From NCBI GenBank assembly GCA_025359085.1, contig JANYHL010000057.1, positions 1-64,000 on the forward strand: 64,000 nt of DNA, read 5' to 3'. Source of the DNA: Gammaproteobacteria bacterium. GTDB lineage: Bacteria > Pseudomonadota > Gammaproteobacteria > Burkholderiales > Burkholderiaceae_C. The notes beneath the pieces are model-generated. The model ran no database searches. It was not told the origin of the DNA and saw only the letters and a list, made by a program, of their open reading frames with translations. The stretch's first letter is position 1. The number at the start of each line of letters is the position of its first letter. Positions 33,934-42,696 of this stretch are shown in pieces. A program made the translations under genes and the position numbers.

Positions 33934-34434
33934 ATGGAAATGAATCAACCCACGAACCGCATTCACCCCTTGATGGCGGGCGCAGCCGTGTCCGTCATGC
34001 TTGTGAGCCTACTGGGCATTGCAGCCATCACTGGCGTGTTACCGAATTCGCGTGCCACTGTTGCGCAAACTACGCCGATGACCGCACAGGCTCCCACCGT
34101 CGCACCGATAGCTGCACCCGCGCAGCAAGTCGTGCCTCCAGTCGCTGTTGCTCCGGCAATTCGCGATAAAGGCGCCATGCGCAAAACTGTCGTGCATCAT
34201 CATGCGGTCCAGCACGCACAGGCCCAGTCCAGCCCACCGTACTCCCAGGCACCTGTGTACCAGCAACCCGCACCTGTTGCACAAAATAGCCCGATTGGCA
34301 TCGGCATCGGCGCGGTGGTCGGTGGATTGCTGGGCAACCAGGTCGGTGGCGGCAATGGCAAGACCTTGGCCACCGTGGCCGGGGCTGTGGGTGGCGGATA
34401 TCTTGGCAATGAAATTGCCAAGCGAAATCCATAA
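33934..34434 (+). CDS. Glycine-zipper (2TM) surface protein
   Basis: This 166-residue protein has an N-terminal hydrophobic segment (LMAGAAVSVMLVSLLGIAAITGVL), a proline- and glutamine-rich linker (QYSQAPVYQQPAPV-type, residues about 80-115) and a C-terminal glycine zipper SPIGIGIGAVVGGLLGNQVGGGNGKTLATVAGAVGGGYLGNEIAKRNP. That domain is found in outer-membrane lipoproteins of the SlyB/OsmB kind. The precise role is unknown. A terminator hairpin lies shortly downstream. Confidence 0.85.
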   Translation: MEMNQPTNRIHPLMAGAAVSVMLVSLLGIAAITGVLPNSRATVAQTTPMTAQAPTVAPIAAPAQQVVPPVAVAPAIRDKGAMRKTVVHHHAVQHAQAQSSPPYSQAPVYQQPAPVAQNSPIGIGIGAVVGGLLGNQVGGGNGKTLATVAGAVGGGYLGNEIAKRNP

Positions 34435-34482
34435 GGTTTGGGGTGCACAGTAATTGGTCAATGGCCAAAATTGGTTTTGACG

Positions 34483-34512
34483 AAAAAAAGGCCACTGTTA
34501 TGTGGCCTTTTT
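34483..34512. terminator. Bidirectional rho-independent terminator
   Basis: AAAAAAAGGCCACTGTTATGTGGCCTTTTT: a seven-base stem GGCCACx with A run before and T run after. It stands between the convergent glycine-zipper gene and the thiolase gene and can serve both. Confidence 0.85.
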
Positions 34513-34527
34513 CAACTGACTTAGCGA

Positions 34528-35715
34528 TTAAACGCGCTCGAAAATACCCGCTGCGCCCTGCCCCATGCCTATGCACATGGAGAGCATGCCGTACTTGCCC
34601 TGCGTGCGCTGCAGCGCATGGATCAGCGTGGCCGCACGGATGGCGCCGGTCGCCCCGAGCGGGTGGCCCAAGGAAATGGCGCCGCCCATCGGGTTGACGC
34701 GGGCCTGATCGAGGCCCAAGGTGTTGATCACCGCCAGCGACTGCGCAGCGAAGGCTTCGTTGAGTTCAATCCAGTCGATGTCGTTGAGCGTCAAGCCGGC
34801 GTAGCGCAGCGCCGCTGGAATGGCCTCGATCGGGCCAATGCCCATGATCTCGGGCGGCACGCCTTTGACCGCACAGCTGACAAACCGCGCCAACGGCTTC
34901 AAGCCAAATTGCTTGACCGCTTTCTCGCTGGCCAAAATCAGGGCACCGGCGCCGTCCGAGGTTTGCGAGCTGTTGCCCGCGGTGACCGAACCACGCGCGG
35001 CAAACGGCGTCTTGAGCTTGGCCAGGCCTTCGAGCGAGGTGTCGGCGCGCGCACCTTCGTCCACGCTCACCGTGCGCTTCTTCTCGATCACGCCGCCGGT
35101 CGCCAGATTGGGCGCGCGGTCGGTCACTTCAATCGGTGTCGTCTCGGCGGCAAAAAAACCGGCTGCTTGCGCCGCCAGCGCGCGCTGGTGCGATTGCAGC
35201 GCAAACGCGTCCTGCGCCTCACGGCTGATCTTCCATTGGGTTGCCACTTTCTCGGCGGTCAGGCCCATGCCGTAGGCAATGCCGACGTTCTCGTCATTGG
35301 CAAACATCAGCGGCGAGAAAGACGGCGCATTGCCGCCCATCGGCACCATGCTCATGCTTTCGACGCCCGCGGCAATCATCACCTCGGCTTCACCGACGCG
35401 AATGCGGTCCGCCGCCATCTGGATCGCGGACAGGCCGGAGGCGCAAAAGCGGTTGATGGTGACCCCCCCGACGCTGGTGGGCAGGCCCGCCAGCACAGCA
35501 GCGGTTCGCGCAATGTTCAGGCCCTGCTGGCCTTCGGGCATGGCACAGCCGCAGATCAGATCTTCAATCATGTCGGGGTCGAGCGAGGGCACCTGCGCCA
35601 GCGCCGACTGCAAGACCTTGACCAGCAGATCATCCGGGCGGGTGTTGCGGAAAAACCCGCGATGCGAACGCCCGATGGGCGAACGCGTGGCGGCAACGAT
35701 ATAGGCTTCTTGCAT
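34528..35715 (-). CDS. fadA: Acetyl-CoA acyltransferase (thiolase)
   Basis: This enzyme of about 395 residues cleaves 3-ketoacyl-CoA to acetyl-CoA and a shortened acyl-CoA. Catalytic residues are in NRFCASGLSAIQMAADRI (first Cys), GHPLGATGAIRAAT (His) and SMCIGMGQGAAGIFE (second Cys). It starts MQEAYIVAATRSPIGRSHRGFF. Two in-frame methionines lie 6 and 9 codons further upstream. It is last in the operon TetR, acyl-CoA dehydrogenase, DUF2147, FadN-type enzyme, thiolase. Confidence 0.93.
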   Translation of the reverse strand: MQEAYIVAATRSPIGRSHRGFFRNTRPDDLLVKVLQSALAQVPSLDPDMIEDLICGCAMPEGQQGLNIARTAAVLAGLPTSVGGVTINRFCASGLSAIQMAADRIRVGEAEVMIAAGVESMSMVPMGGNAPSFSPLMFANDENVGIAYGMGLTAEKVATQWKISREAQDAFALQSHQRALAAQAAGFFAAETTPIEVTDRAPNLATGGVIEKKRTVSVDEGARADTSLEGLAKLKTPFAARGSVTAGNSSQTSDGAGALILASEKAVKQFGLKPLARFVSCAVKGVPPEIMGIGPIEAIPAALRYAGLTLNDIDWIELNEAFAAQSLAVINTLGLDQARVNPMGGAISLGHPLGATGAIRAATLIHALQRTQGKYGMLSMCIGMGQGAAGIFERV

Positions 35716-35891
35716 TTGTTTCATATAAATCTTTCGGGTCAATTCATTAATTGAGCTTTGTTCGTGACTGGGAGAGCGTAGCGAGCGGTCATCAGGCTAG
35801 GCGGACGGAGCGCAGGAACCGCAACGTACTGCCTGTACGTGAGGATTCCGAGCACCGCCCAACGACGCATGGTGACCGCACAGTAGCTCTA

Positions 35892-38291
35892 TCAGTTACG
35901 AACCGGCTTGCCGGTGGACATCATGCCCATGATGCGTTCTTGCGTCTTGGGGTGGGTCAGCAGCGAGCAGAAGGCCTGACGCTCCAGCGTCATCAGGTAC
36001 TCCTCGCTCACCAGGCTACCCGCATCCACATCGCCGCCGCACACCACGTTGGCGATCAGGCTGGCGATATGAAAATCGTGCGCACTGATGAATCCGCCGT
36101 CGCGCATATTGACCAGCGATCCCTTCATCGTGGCGACGCCACTGCGTCCCGCCACGGCGAACAAACGCTTGTGCGGCGCCCGGTAGCCCGAGTTGAACAT
36201 TGCTTTGGCCTCGTTGATGGCCACATACAGCAACTCGTCCTTGTGCGGCACGACCACGTCGCTCTCGAGCACATAACCGAGCTTGCGAGACTCCAGCGCG
36301 CTGGTTCCCACCTTGGCCATGGCCGCGGCGATGAAGCCTTCGGTCAGGAAGGGCAACAAGTCCTTGCCGGTCGATGCCGCCGCATTCTCGGCGGCGCGCC
36401 GGGCGATGTAGGTCAGGCCGCCGCCACCGGGCACCAGGCCGACGCCGACTTCAACCAGGCCGATATAACTCTCCATCGCCACCACGCGCTTGGCCGAATA
36501 GGCTGCCAGTTCGCAGCCACCACCAAGCGCCAGTCCACGCACCGCCGATACCACGGGCACGTTGGCATAGCGCAACTTGAGCATGGCCTCCTGCATTTCA
36601 AGCTCAGCACCATCAATCGCCTTGGCGCCACCCATCATGAAGGCGGGCAGCATGGCTTGCAGGTCGGCGCCGGCTGAGAACAGTTCGTCATCAGACCAGA
36701 TCACCAGACCCTGGTAGCTGGCTTCGGCCAGTTCCAAGCCCTTGAGCAGGCCCTCGATGACGGCGGGGCCAATGGCGTGCATCTTGGTCTTGATGCTGGC
36801 AATCACCACGTCGTCTTTGATCGTCCACAGGCGAATCGCCTCGTCTTCAAACAGGGTCTTGCCCGCAGTTTTGGCATTGGGCGCATCAGCACCCAGCACG
36901 CTCTCGGGGAAATGCTGGCGCGTGTACACCGGCAGGTTGCGCGGCAGCACGAACTGAGCCGTCGTCGGGTTCCACGAACCGCGCAAAGTGTGCACCCCAC
37001 CGGCTTCTGCCACCGGGCCTTTAAAGACCCAATCGGGCAGCGGTGCCTTGCACAAGGCTTTGCCGGCGTCGATGTCCTCTTTGATCATGTTGGCCACGTT
37101 GAGCCAACCGGCTTCTTGCCACAACTCGAACGGACCCTGCTTCATGCCAAAGCCCCAGCGCATGCAGAAGTCGACGTCGCGCGCGTTGTCGGCAATGGCT
37201 TCCAAGTGCACCGCAGCGTAATGAAAGGCGTTGCGCAAAATGGCCCACAGGAATTGGCCTTGCGCGCCTTCGCTGTCACGTAGCAGTTTCAGCCGTTCGG
37301 CAGCCGGTTTTTTCAGCATGCGCGCATACACTTCATCGGCCTTCTGGCCACCAGGCACGTACTCTTTGGACGCCCCATCAAAGCGCAATACATCGCGACC
37401 GACTTTCTTGAAAAAACCGGCTTTGGTTTTTTGGCCCAGGTTGCCCATTTCCAGCAAGGTCTGGAGCACCGCTGGCGTGGCAAAACTCTCATAGAACGGG
37501 TCTGTTTCGAGCGTCAAGGTGTCCTGCAGGGTCTTGATCACGTGCGTCATCGTGTCGAGCCCCACCACGTCGGCGGTGCGGAAGGTGCCGGAGCTGGCGC
37601 GGCCCAGCTTCTTGCCGGTCAGGTCGTCGACCACGTCATAGCTCAGACCAAAATTCTCGACTTCTTTCATGGTCAGCAACATGCCGGCGACGCCGACGCG
37701 GTTGGCGATGAAGTTGGGGGAATCCTTGGCCCGCACCACACCCTTGCCCAGGTTGCTGGTGACAAAGGCTTCCAGGTCGTCCAGGATCTGCGGCTGCGTC
37801 GTGGGCGTGTTGATCAACTCCACCAGCATCATGTAGCGCGGCGGGTTGAAGAAGTGAATGCCGCAAAAGCGCGGCTTGATTTCTTCCGGCAACACTTCAC
37901 TGAGCTTGGTGATCGACAGGCCCGAGGTGTTGGACGCGACGATGGCGTGCGGCGCCAAAAAGGGGGCTATTTTTTTGTACAGATCGAGCTTCCAGTCCAT
38001 GCGCTCGGCAATCGCTTCAATCACCAGGTCGCAGTCTTTCAGCAGCTCCAGGTGTTCTTCGTAGTTGGCCTGCTGAATCAGGTCGGCATCGCCGACCACG
38101 CCGAGCGGCGCCGGTTTGAGCTTCTTCAGGCCGTCAATGGCGCGCGTGACGATGCCATTTTTCGGGCCTTCTTTGGCGGGCAGGTCAAACAGCACCACCG
38201 GTACTTTGCAATTGACCAAATGGGCGGCAATTTGCGCACCCATCACGCCGGCACCGAGCACAGCGACTTTTTTGACTTGGAATCTTGACAT
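35892..38291 (-). CDS. fadN: 3-hydroxyacyl-CoA dehydrogenase/enoyl-CoA hydratase (FadN type)
   Basis: This 799-residue beta-oxidation enzyme has the dehydrogenase first (NAD loop VAVLGAGVMGAQIAAHLVN at about 10, then the C-terminal hydroxyacyl dehydrogenase domain) and the crotonase domain last (RGLALGGGCELAAYSAKRVVAMESYIGLVEVGVGLVPGGGG). That order is the reverse of E. coli FadB and the same as Bacillus FadN. The 5' end is complete (MSRFQVKKVAVLG). It lies between the DUF2147 gene and the thiolase, both on the same strand. Confidence 0.93.
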   Translation of the reverse strand: MSRFQVKKVAVLGAGVMGAQIAAHLVNCKVPVVLFDLPAKEGPKNGIVTRAIDGLKKLKPAPLGVVGDADLIQQANYEEHLELLKDCDLVIEAIAERMDWKLDLYKKIAPFLAPHAIVASNTSGLSITKLSEVLPEEIKPRFCGIHFFNPPRYMMLVELINTPTTQPQILDDLEAFVTSNLGKGVVRAKDSPNFIANRVGVAGMLLTMKEVENFGLSYDVVDDLTGKKLGRASSGTFRTADVVGLDTMTHVIKTLQDTLTLETDPFYESFATPAVLQTLLEMGNLGQKTKAGFFKKVGRDVLRFDGASKEYVPGGQKADEVYARMLKKPAAERLKLLRDSEGAQGQFLWAILRNAFHYAAVHLEAIADNARDVDFCMRWGFGMKQGPFELWQEAGWLNVANMIKEDIDAGKALCKAPLPDWVFKGPVAEAGGVHTLRGSWNPTTAQFVLPRNLPVYTRQHFPESVLGADAPNAKTAGKTLFEDEAIRLWTIKDDVVIASIKTKMHAIGPAVIEGLLKGLELAEASYQGLVIWSDDELFSAGADLQAMLPAFMMGGAKAIDGAELEMQEAMLKLRYANVPVVSAVRGLALGGGCELAAYSAKRVVAMESYIGLVEVGVGLVPGGGGLTYIARRAAENAAASTGKDLLPFLTEGFIAAAMAKVGTSALESRKLGYVLESDVVVPHKDELLYVAINEAKAMFNSGYRAPHKRLFAVAGRSGVATMKGSLVNMRDGGFISAHDFHIASLIANVVCGGDVDAGSLVSEEYLMTLERQAFCSLLTHPKTQERIMGMMSTGKPVRN

Positions 38292-38302
38292 TTATTTAAT
38301 CT

Positions 38303-38374
38303 CCGTTCGGGCTGAGCTTGTCGAAGCCCTTGAATGTGTTCATAAATGCCCTTCGACAAGCTCAGGGCGAACGG
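38303..38374. repeat. Inverted repeat, TTCGACAAGCTCAGG type
   Basis: CCGTTCGGGCTGAGCTTGTCGAAGCCC (38303..38329) pairs nearly perfectly with GCCCTTCGACAAGCTCAGGGCGAACGG (38348..38374) around an 18-base loop. The motif CTTCGACAAGCTCAGG is a widely shared intergenic palindrome in proteobacteria. It lies between the FadN-type gene and the DUF2147 gene inside the operon and would form a strong hairpin in RNA. Confidence 0.85.
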
Positions 38375-38382
38375 TTAATTGA

Positions 38383-38817
38383 TTACGGGACGCGCGTCCA
38401 GGTTTGGGTTCGATAGAAGAACGCGATGTAGCCGCGCACCTGGAGCTGCTTGCCACCGTCCATCGGCGTCAGACGCAAGGTGTAGTCCTTGCCGTTGTCC
38501 GGGTCCAGTATCTTGCCCCCTTCCCAAACATCCTTGCCATCGGTTTTTTTGCCGCCCCGGATGATCTCCAGCCCGAGCACCGGCTTGTTTTTGCGCTCAT
38601 CGGTGCATTTGTCGCAGACATCGTCCTGCTTGGTATCCTTGCGCAGGAGCTTCTCAATCCGGCCGGAGAGCACGCCAGCGTTATCGCTGATACGCACCTC
38701 GGATGACACCTCACCGGTTTTGTCATCCACCGTGCGCCAGACGCCCACGGGCGTCATCTGGGCCAGAACGGGCAGTGTCAGGGCACTGATAAGAATGGCG
38801 GCTATCGATTTATGCAA
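38383..38817 (-). CDS. DUF2147-family secreted protein
   Basis: This 144-residue protein has a signal peptide (MHKSIAAILISALTLPVLAQ) and the DUF2147 pattern TPVGVWRTVDDKTGEVSSEVRI..., CDKCTDERKNKPVLGLEIIRG, DGKDVWEGGKILDPDNGKDYTLRLTPMDGGKQLQVRGYIAFFYRTQTW. The family role is unknown. It occurs between acyl-CoA dehydrogenase and FadN-type genes, within the beta-oxidation operon. Confidence 0.88.
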   Translation of the reverse strand: MHKSIAAILISALTLPVLAQMTPVGVWRTVDDKTGEVSSEVRISDNAGVLSGRIEKLLRKDTKQDDVCDKCTDERKNKPVLGLEIIRGGKKTDGKDVWEGGKILDPDNGKDYTLRLTPMDGGKQLQVRGYIAFFYRTQTWTRVP

Positions 38818-38877
38818 AATGATCTCTCCTCAACGGTGGGACTTAGAGACCCCGCTCGCGCGGGGTCCACGCTACTG

Positions 38878-40674
38878 TCAGGCCAGGGCAGCATCCGTAT
38901 CCATCAACACCTTGCTGCCGGCGCGTGCCGTGCGCATCAGTGTTGCGGTTTCGGGGAACAGTTTGGCAAAGTAGAAGCGCGCTGTCTGCACCTTGGCCAA
39001 GTAGAAGGGGTCGGCGTTGCCCGCGGCAATTTCACGCAGCGCTACTTGCGCCATGCGAGCCCAGAGGTAACCAAACACCAGGTGCCCGGTCACGCGCAGG
39101 TAGTCCACCGCTGCCGCACCCACTTCGTCGGCATTCTGGAAACCCTTGAAACCAATTTCGGTGGTGAACTTGGTCATCTGGTCGCCCAGAATGGCAATCG
39201 GGGTGATGAATTCGGCCATCTTTTCGTTGACGCCTTCTTCGGCCACCAGCTGACCGATGAGCTTGCCAAACTTGCGCAAGGTGGCGCCGTTGTTGCCCAG
39301 GATCTTGCGCCCCAGCAAATCGAGCGACTGGATGGTGTTGGTGCCTTCGTAAATCATGTTGATGCGGTTGTCGCGCGCATACTGCTCCATGCCCCATTCT
39401 TTGATATAGCCGTGGCCACCAAACACCTGCAGGCAGGCGTTGGTGGAGATATGGCCGTTATCCGTGATGAAGGCTTTAACAATCGGGGTCAGCATGGCCA
39501 GCATTTCGCCGGCGTCCTTGCGGATCTTTTCATCGGGGTGGCTGTGTTCTTTTTCCAGCAACATGGCGCTGTAGCACAACAAGGCGCGACCGCCCTCGGC
39601 GTAGGCCTTGGCCGTGAGCAGCATCTTGCGCACGTCCGGATGCACGATGATCGGATCGGCCGGCTTGTCCTTGGCCTTGATGCCGGTAAGTGAGCGCATC
39701 TGGATGCGATCCTTGGCGTAGGCCAGGGCGTTTTGGTAGGCGACTTCGGTCTGACCGAGCGACTGGTTGCCGACCCCGAGGCGGGCCGCGTTCATCATCA
39801 CAAACATGGCCTGCATGCCCTTGTTGGGTTGCCCCACCAAGGTGCCGACCGCATTGTCAAGCACCAGCTGCGCCGTGGCGTTGCCACGGATGCCCATTTT
39901 GTGCTCCAGGCCGCCACAATAAATGCCGTTGCGCGCGCCCACCGAGCCGTCCTGATTGACCAGGAATTTTGGCACGATGAACAGACTCACGCCCTTGATG
40001 CCGACCGGCGCATCGGGCAGCCGGGCCAACACCAGATGGATGATGTTGCTGGCCATGTCATTTTCACCGGCGCTGATAAATATCTTTTCACCACTGATTT
40101 TGTAGGTGCCGTCGGCCTGCGGCTCAGCCTTGCTGCGCATCAGGCCCAGGTCAGTGCCGCAATGCGCTTCGGTCAGGCACATGGTGCCCAGCCACTCGCC
40201 ACTGGTCATTTTGTGCAGATAAGTCTGCTTTTGCGCTTCGGTGCCGTGCGCGTGCAAGGCAGCATAGGCGCCGTGCGTCAGCCCCGGGTACATGGCCCAG
40301 GACTGGTTGGCACTGTTGAGCATTTCATAAAAACACTGGTTCAAGATGTGCGGCAAACCCTGACCACCGTATTCCGGTTCGCAGGCCAGCGCAGCCCAAC
40401 CGCCTTCAACGTACTTCTTGTAAGCCTCCTTGAAACCGGTGGGCGTGGTGACCTCATGCGTCACCGGGTCTAGCTTGCAGCCCTCGGCATCACCACTCTG
40501 ATTGAGTGGGAAAGCGACCTCAGCGGCAAATTTACCGCCTTCTTCCAGCACGGCGTTGATGGTGTCAACATCGATATCGGCGTGTTTCGGGATAGCCGTC
40601 AAATCGTCAACGACATGGAGCAGTTCGTGCATGACAAACTGCATGTCGCGCAGCGGGGGGGTATAGCTAGGCAT
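38878..40674 (-). CDS. fadE: Acyl-CoA dehydrogenase with long C-terminal domain
   Basis: This 598-residue flavoenzyme is longer than ordinary acyl-CoA dehydrogenases because of a C-terminal extension of about 150 residues. It shows MCLTEAHCGTDLGLMRSKAEPQADGTYKISGEKIFIS and VFGGHGYIKEWGMEQYARDNRINMIYEGTNTIQSLDLLGRKI, with the catalytic glutamate in YEGTN present. It oxidises acyl-CoA as the first step of beta-oxidation. The TetR gene precedes it on the same strand, 3 bases away, so they form one operon. Confidence 0.92.
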   Translation of the reverse strand: MPSYTPPLRDMQFVMHELLHVVDDLTAIPKHADIDVDTINAVLEEGGKFAAEVAFPLNQSGDAEGCKLDPVTHEVTTPTGFKEAYKKYVEGGWAALACEPEYGGQGLPHILNQCFYEMLNSANQSWAMYPGLTHGAYAALHAHGTEAQKQTYLHKMTSGEWLGTMCLTEAHCGTDLGLMRSKAEPQADGTYKISGEKIFISAGENDMASNIIHLVLARLPDAPVGIKGVSLFIVPKFLVNQDGSVGARNGIYCGGLEHKMGIRGNATAQLVLDNAVGTLVGQPNKGMQAMFVMMNAARLGVGNQSLGQTEVAYQNALAYAKDRIQMRSLTGIKAKDKPADPIIVHPDVRKMLLTAKAYAEGGRALLCYSAMLLEKEHSHPDEKIRKDAGEMLAMLTPIVKAFITDNGHISTNACLQVFGGHGYIKEWGMEQYARDNRINMIYEGTNTIQSLDLLGRKILGNNGATLRKFGKLIGQLVAEEGVNEKMAEFITPIAILGDQMTKFTTEIGFKGFQNADEVGAAAVDYLRVTGHLVFGYLWARMAQVALREIAAGNADPFYLAKVQTARFYFAKLFPETATLMRTARAGSKVLMDTDAALA

Positions 40675-40676
40675 GG

Positions 40677-41393
40677 TTACTTATCTTTCAGGTTGCGGTG
40701 AGATGCGGGGGTACGCGGTGATGCGCTGGCGCCAGACTTGCCGTAGCGCGAGATAATGTTTTCAAAGCCGATGTTGGCACGCTCAACGGCGCCGGGTAAG
40801 CCCAAAAAACGCGCCTCGAAATGCAGGGCCAGAATGAGCCCATGAATCTCAAAAGCCATTTGATGCGCTTCGGTATCGGGCTTGATGTGGCCGACTTCCC
40901 GGGCCTGTTCAACGGCGCGATCTACCGCCGCCAACCAGATGTTGACCGAATTCACCAGCGCGTCGCGCACTGGCCCGGGTCGATCATCAAATTCCACGGC
41001 ACCGCTGATAAAGATGCAACCGGATTGAATCTCCACGGACACACGCTTCATCCAGTTCGCAAAAAGTGCCCGTACGCGCGGCAGACCCCGATCGGCCTGC
41101 ATGGACGGCTCAAAAACATGGGCATAAAAGCTCTCGAAGTGCGCCCGAATAACAGAGATCTGCAGCTCTTCACGCGATCCGAAATGGGCAAAGACGCCCG
41201 ATTTACTCATCCGGGTCACCTCGGCCAGGGCACCAATGCTCAGACCTTCCAGCCCGATCTCTGCGGCCAAGCCCAAGGCGGCGTCAACAATGGCTTGCTT
41301 GGTTTGCTGGCCTTTTTGCAGGGCCGACCCAGCGCCCGCACCCAAGCGGCGGCTGGAAGATGCAGAGGGGGCAAGTGATTGTTTAGGTGTCAT
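40677..41393 (-). CDS. TetR-family regulator of the beta-oxidation operon
   Basis: This protein of about 238 residues has the helix-turn-helix KQAIVDAALGLAAEIGLEGLSIGALAEVTRMSKSGVFAHFGSREELQISVI. It starts MTPKQS at 41393 (the track ORF starts 12 codons further upstream, across the operator). The gene leads the operon (ends 3 bases before the acyl-CoA dehydrogenase start) and has a palindrome 11 bases before its ATG. It probably represses the operon until acyl-CoA binds. Confidence 0.9.
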   Translation of the reverse strand: MTPKQSLAPSASSSRRLGAGAGSALQKGQQTKQAIVDAALGLAAEIGLEGLSIGALAEVTRMSKSGVFAHFGSREELQISVIRAHFESFYAHVFEPSMQADRGLPRVRALFANWMKRVSVEIQSGCIFISGAVEFDDRPGPVRDALVNSVNIWLAAVDRAVEQAREVGHIKPDTEAHQMAFEIHGLILALHFEARFLGLPGAVERANIGFENIISRYGKSGASASPRTPASHRNLKDK

Positions 41394-41403
41394 GGCGCAA
41401 AAA

Positions 41404-41417
41404 AGAACGATCGTTCT
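41404..41417. promoter_or_regulatory. Palindromic operator of the beta-oxidation TetR
   Basis: AGAACGATCGTTCT is a perfect 14-base palindrome (extended AAAAGAACGATCGTTCTATTTT). It sits 11 bases before the TetR start codon, in the place of the promoter or leader, so binding would block transcription of the operon. Confidence 0.8.
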
Positions 41418-41649
41418 ATTTTGCAGCAATTCGGTTCGCAGCGGATCAGAAAAACCTCAACTAGAGAGATTTTTCTAGTAAGAGCAAGGGTTTACCCGCA
41501 AAAACAAGCGCTTATTGGGCGCCACCGGCTGCTGTTGTGCGCCCAAACCCTCAATACCCAAGGTCTCGAGGTCACTTTTTTTCAGTCACTTCGGCGCCGT
41601 CTTGCCGACCCGACCCTAAGGGACAAACTTCACGGTAGCGTGGACTGGT

Positions 41650-42372
41650 TCAGAGCATCAGGGCCAGGCTGGCTTCGAGGTGCTCGCACGGCAATCGCTT
41701 GAAATGGGAGCGCGCAAAGCGCTGCAGGCGTCCGACGACAAAAGCAATCAGGACGGACGCGCGCACCTGGGTATCCAGACTGGGCGTGGCCGAACCACTC
41801 AACTCGGCACCTGCGCGCAGACTTTGTTTGAGACCGGACTCGATTTTATCGAAAAATTGGTTCATGCGCTGTTGCAGGCGCTCGTTCTCGAACACCAGCG
41901 CATCGCCCACCATGACGCGGGTCATGCCAGGGTTTTTTTCGGCAAATTGCAGCAGCATGGTGACCACCTGTGCGGCCTGGCGCACGCCGGACTGGGCGAC
42001 TGCCTCGACATCCAGCGCTGGACCCGTCCCGGCGGGTGCCAAGGTCGGCAGGACGGGCGAACTTTGGCGTTCGGCAATTTGGTTGACCAGCGAAAACACC
42101 GAGTGTTCAATGAACTCAATCAGACCCTCAAACATCTGTGCCTTGCTGGCAAAGTGTCGGTACAGCGCGGCCTCGCTGACTTCGAGACGCGCTGCCAGGG
42201 CGGCGGTCGTGATGCGCTCGGCGCCGGGCTGCTCCAGCATCTGCGCCAGGGCCTGCAAGATCTGCTCCCGTCGCTCGCCCGGCCTCAGCCGCTTGCGCGT
42301 TGGAACGGCCGGTTCACGCTGGCCCACGCTTGGGAAAGAGAGCAGGGAGGAGGTTAATTCAGCGTCAGACAT
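41650..42372 (-). CDS. slmA: Nucleoid occlusion factor SlmA (TetR family)
   Basis: This protein of about 240 residues has [68 protein letters not shown], which closely follows SlmA ([14 protein letters not shown]...[39 protein letters not shown]). SlmA binds chromosomal sites and blocks FtsZ assembly over unsegregated DNA. It starts MSDAELTS at 42372. An unrelated function is unlikely given the close helix-turn-helix match. Confidence 0.88.
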   Translation of the reverse strand: [240 protein letters not shown]

Positions 42373-42696
42373 GGGCACAGGGTGATGGATTGAATCCATT
42401 TTCGCATAGCGCTACCAAGGGTTTTTGCGGGGGTGACGTTCAGGCCGGAAAGACCAGGGTGAAACAAGCACCGCGCGCTGCCCACGACACAACCCACGAT
42501 CCCCGTGATGCACACGGGTGGCGTCGCGCCAACGCCGACTTTTATCGCTTGAAAATGACTCCGCTTAAACTCCTAATGATGCACTTTGTAGTTGAATCCG
42601 CGAATAAAACGGGACGCTAGCCCGCGTGGAATAAGCCTATGCAGCTATAAATTCAGGATAAACCGGCGCAAGCAATCCCGCACGGCGAGGTGCAAA
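42373..42696. other. Gene-free region containing dispersed repeat copy 5
   Basis: No coding sequence is convincing here. The repeat copy occupies 42610..42660. Otherwise nothing was seen. Confidence 0.5.
42610..42660 (-). repeat. Dispersed GCTAGCCCGCG repeat, copy 5
   Basis: Minus strand TATCCTGAATTTATAGCTGCATAGGCTTATTCCACGCGGGCTAGCGTCCCG: the ATAGCTGC and GCGGGCTAGCG parts are present, the left hairpin half is short. Confidence 0.75.
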
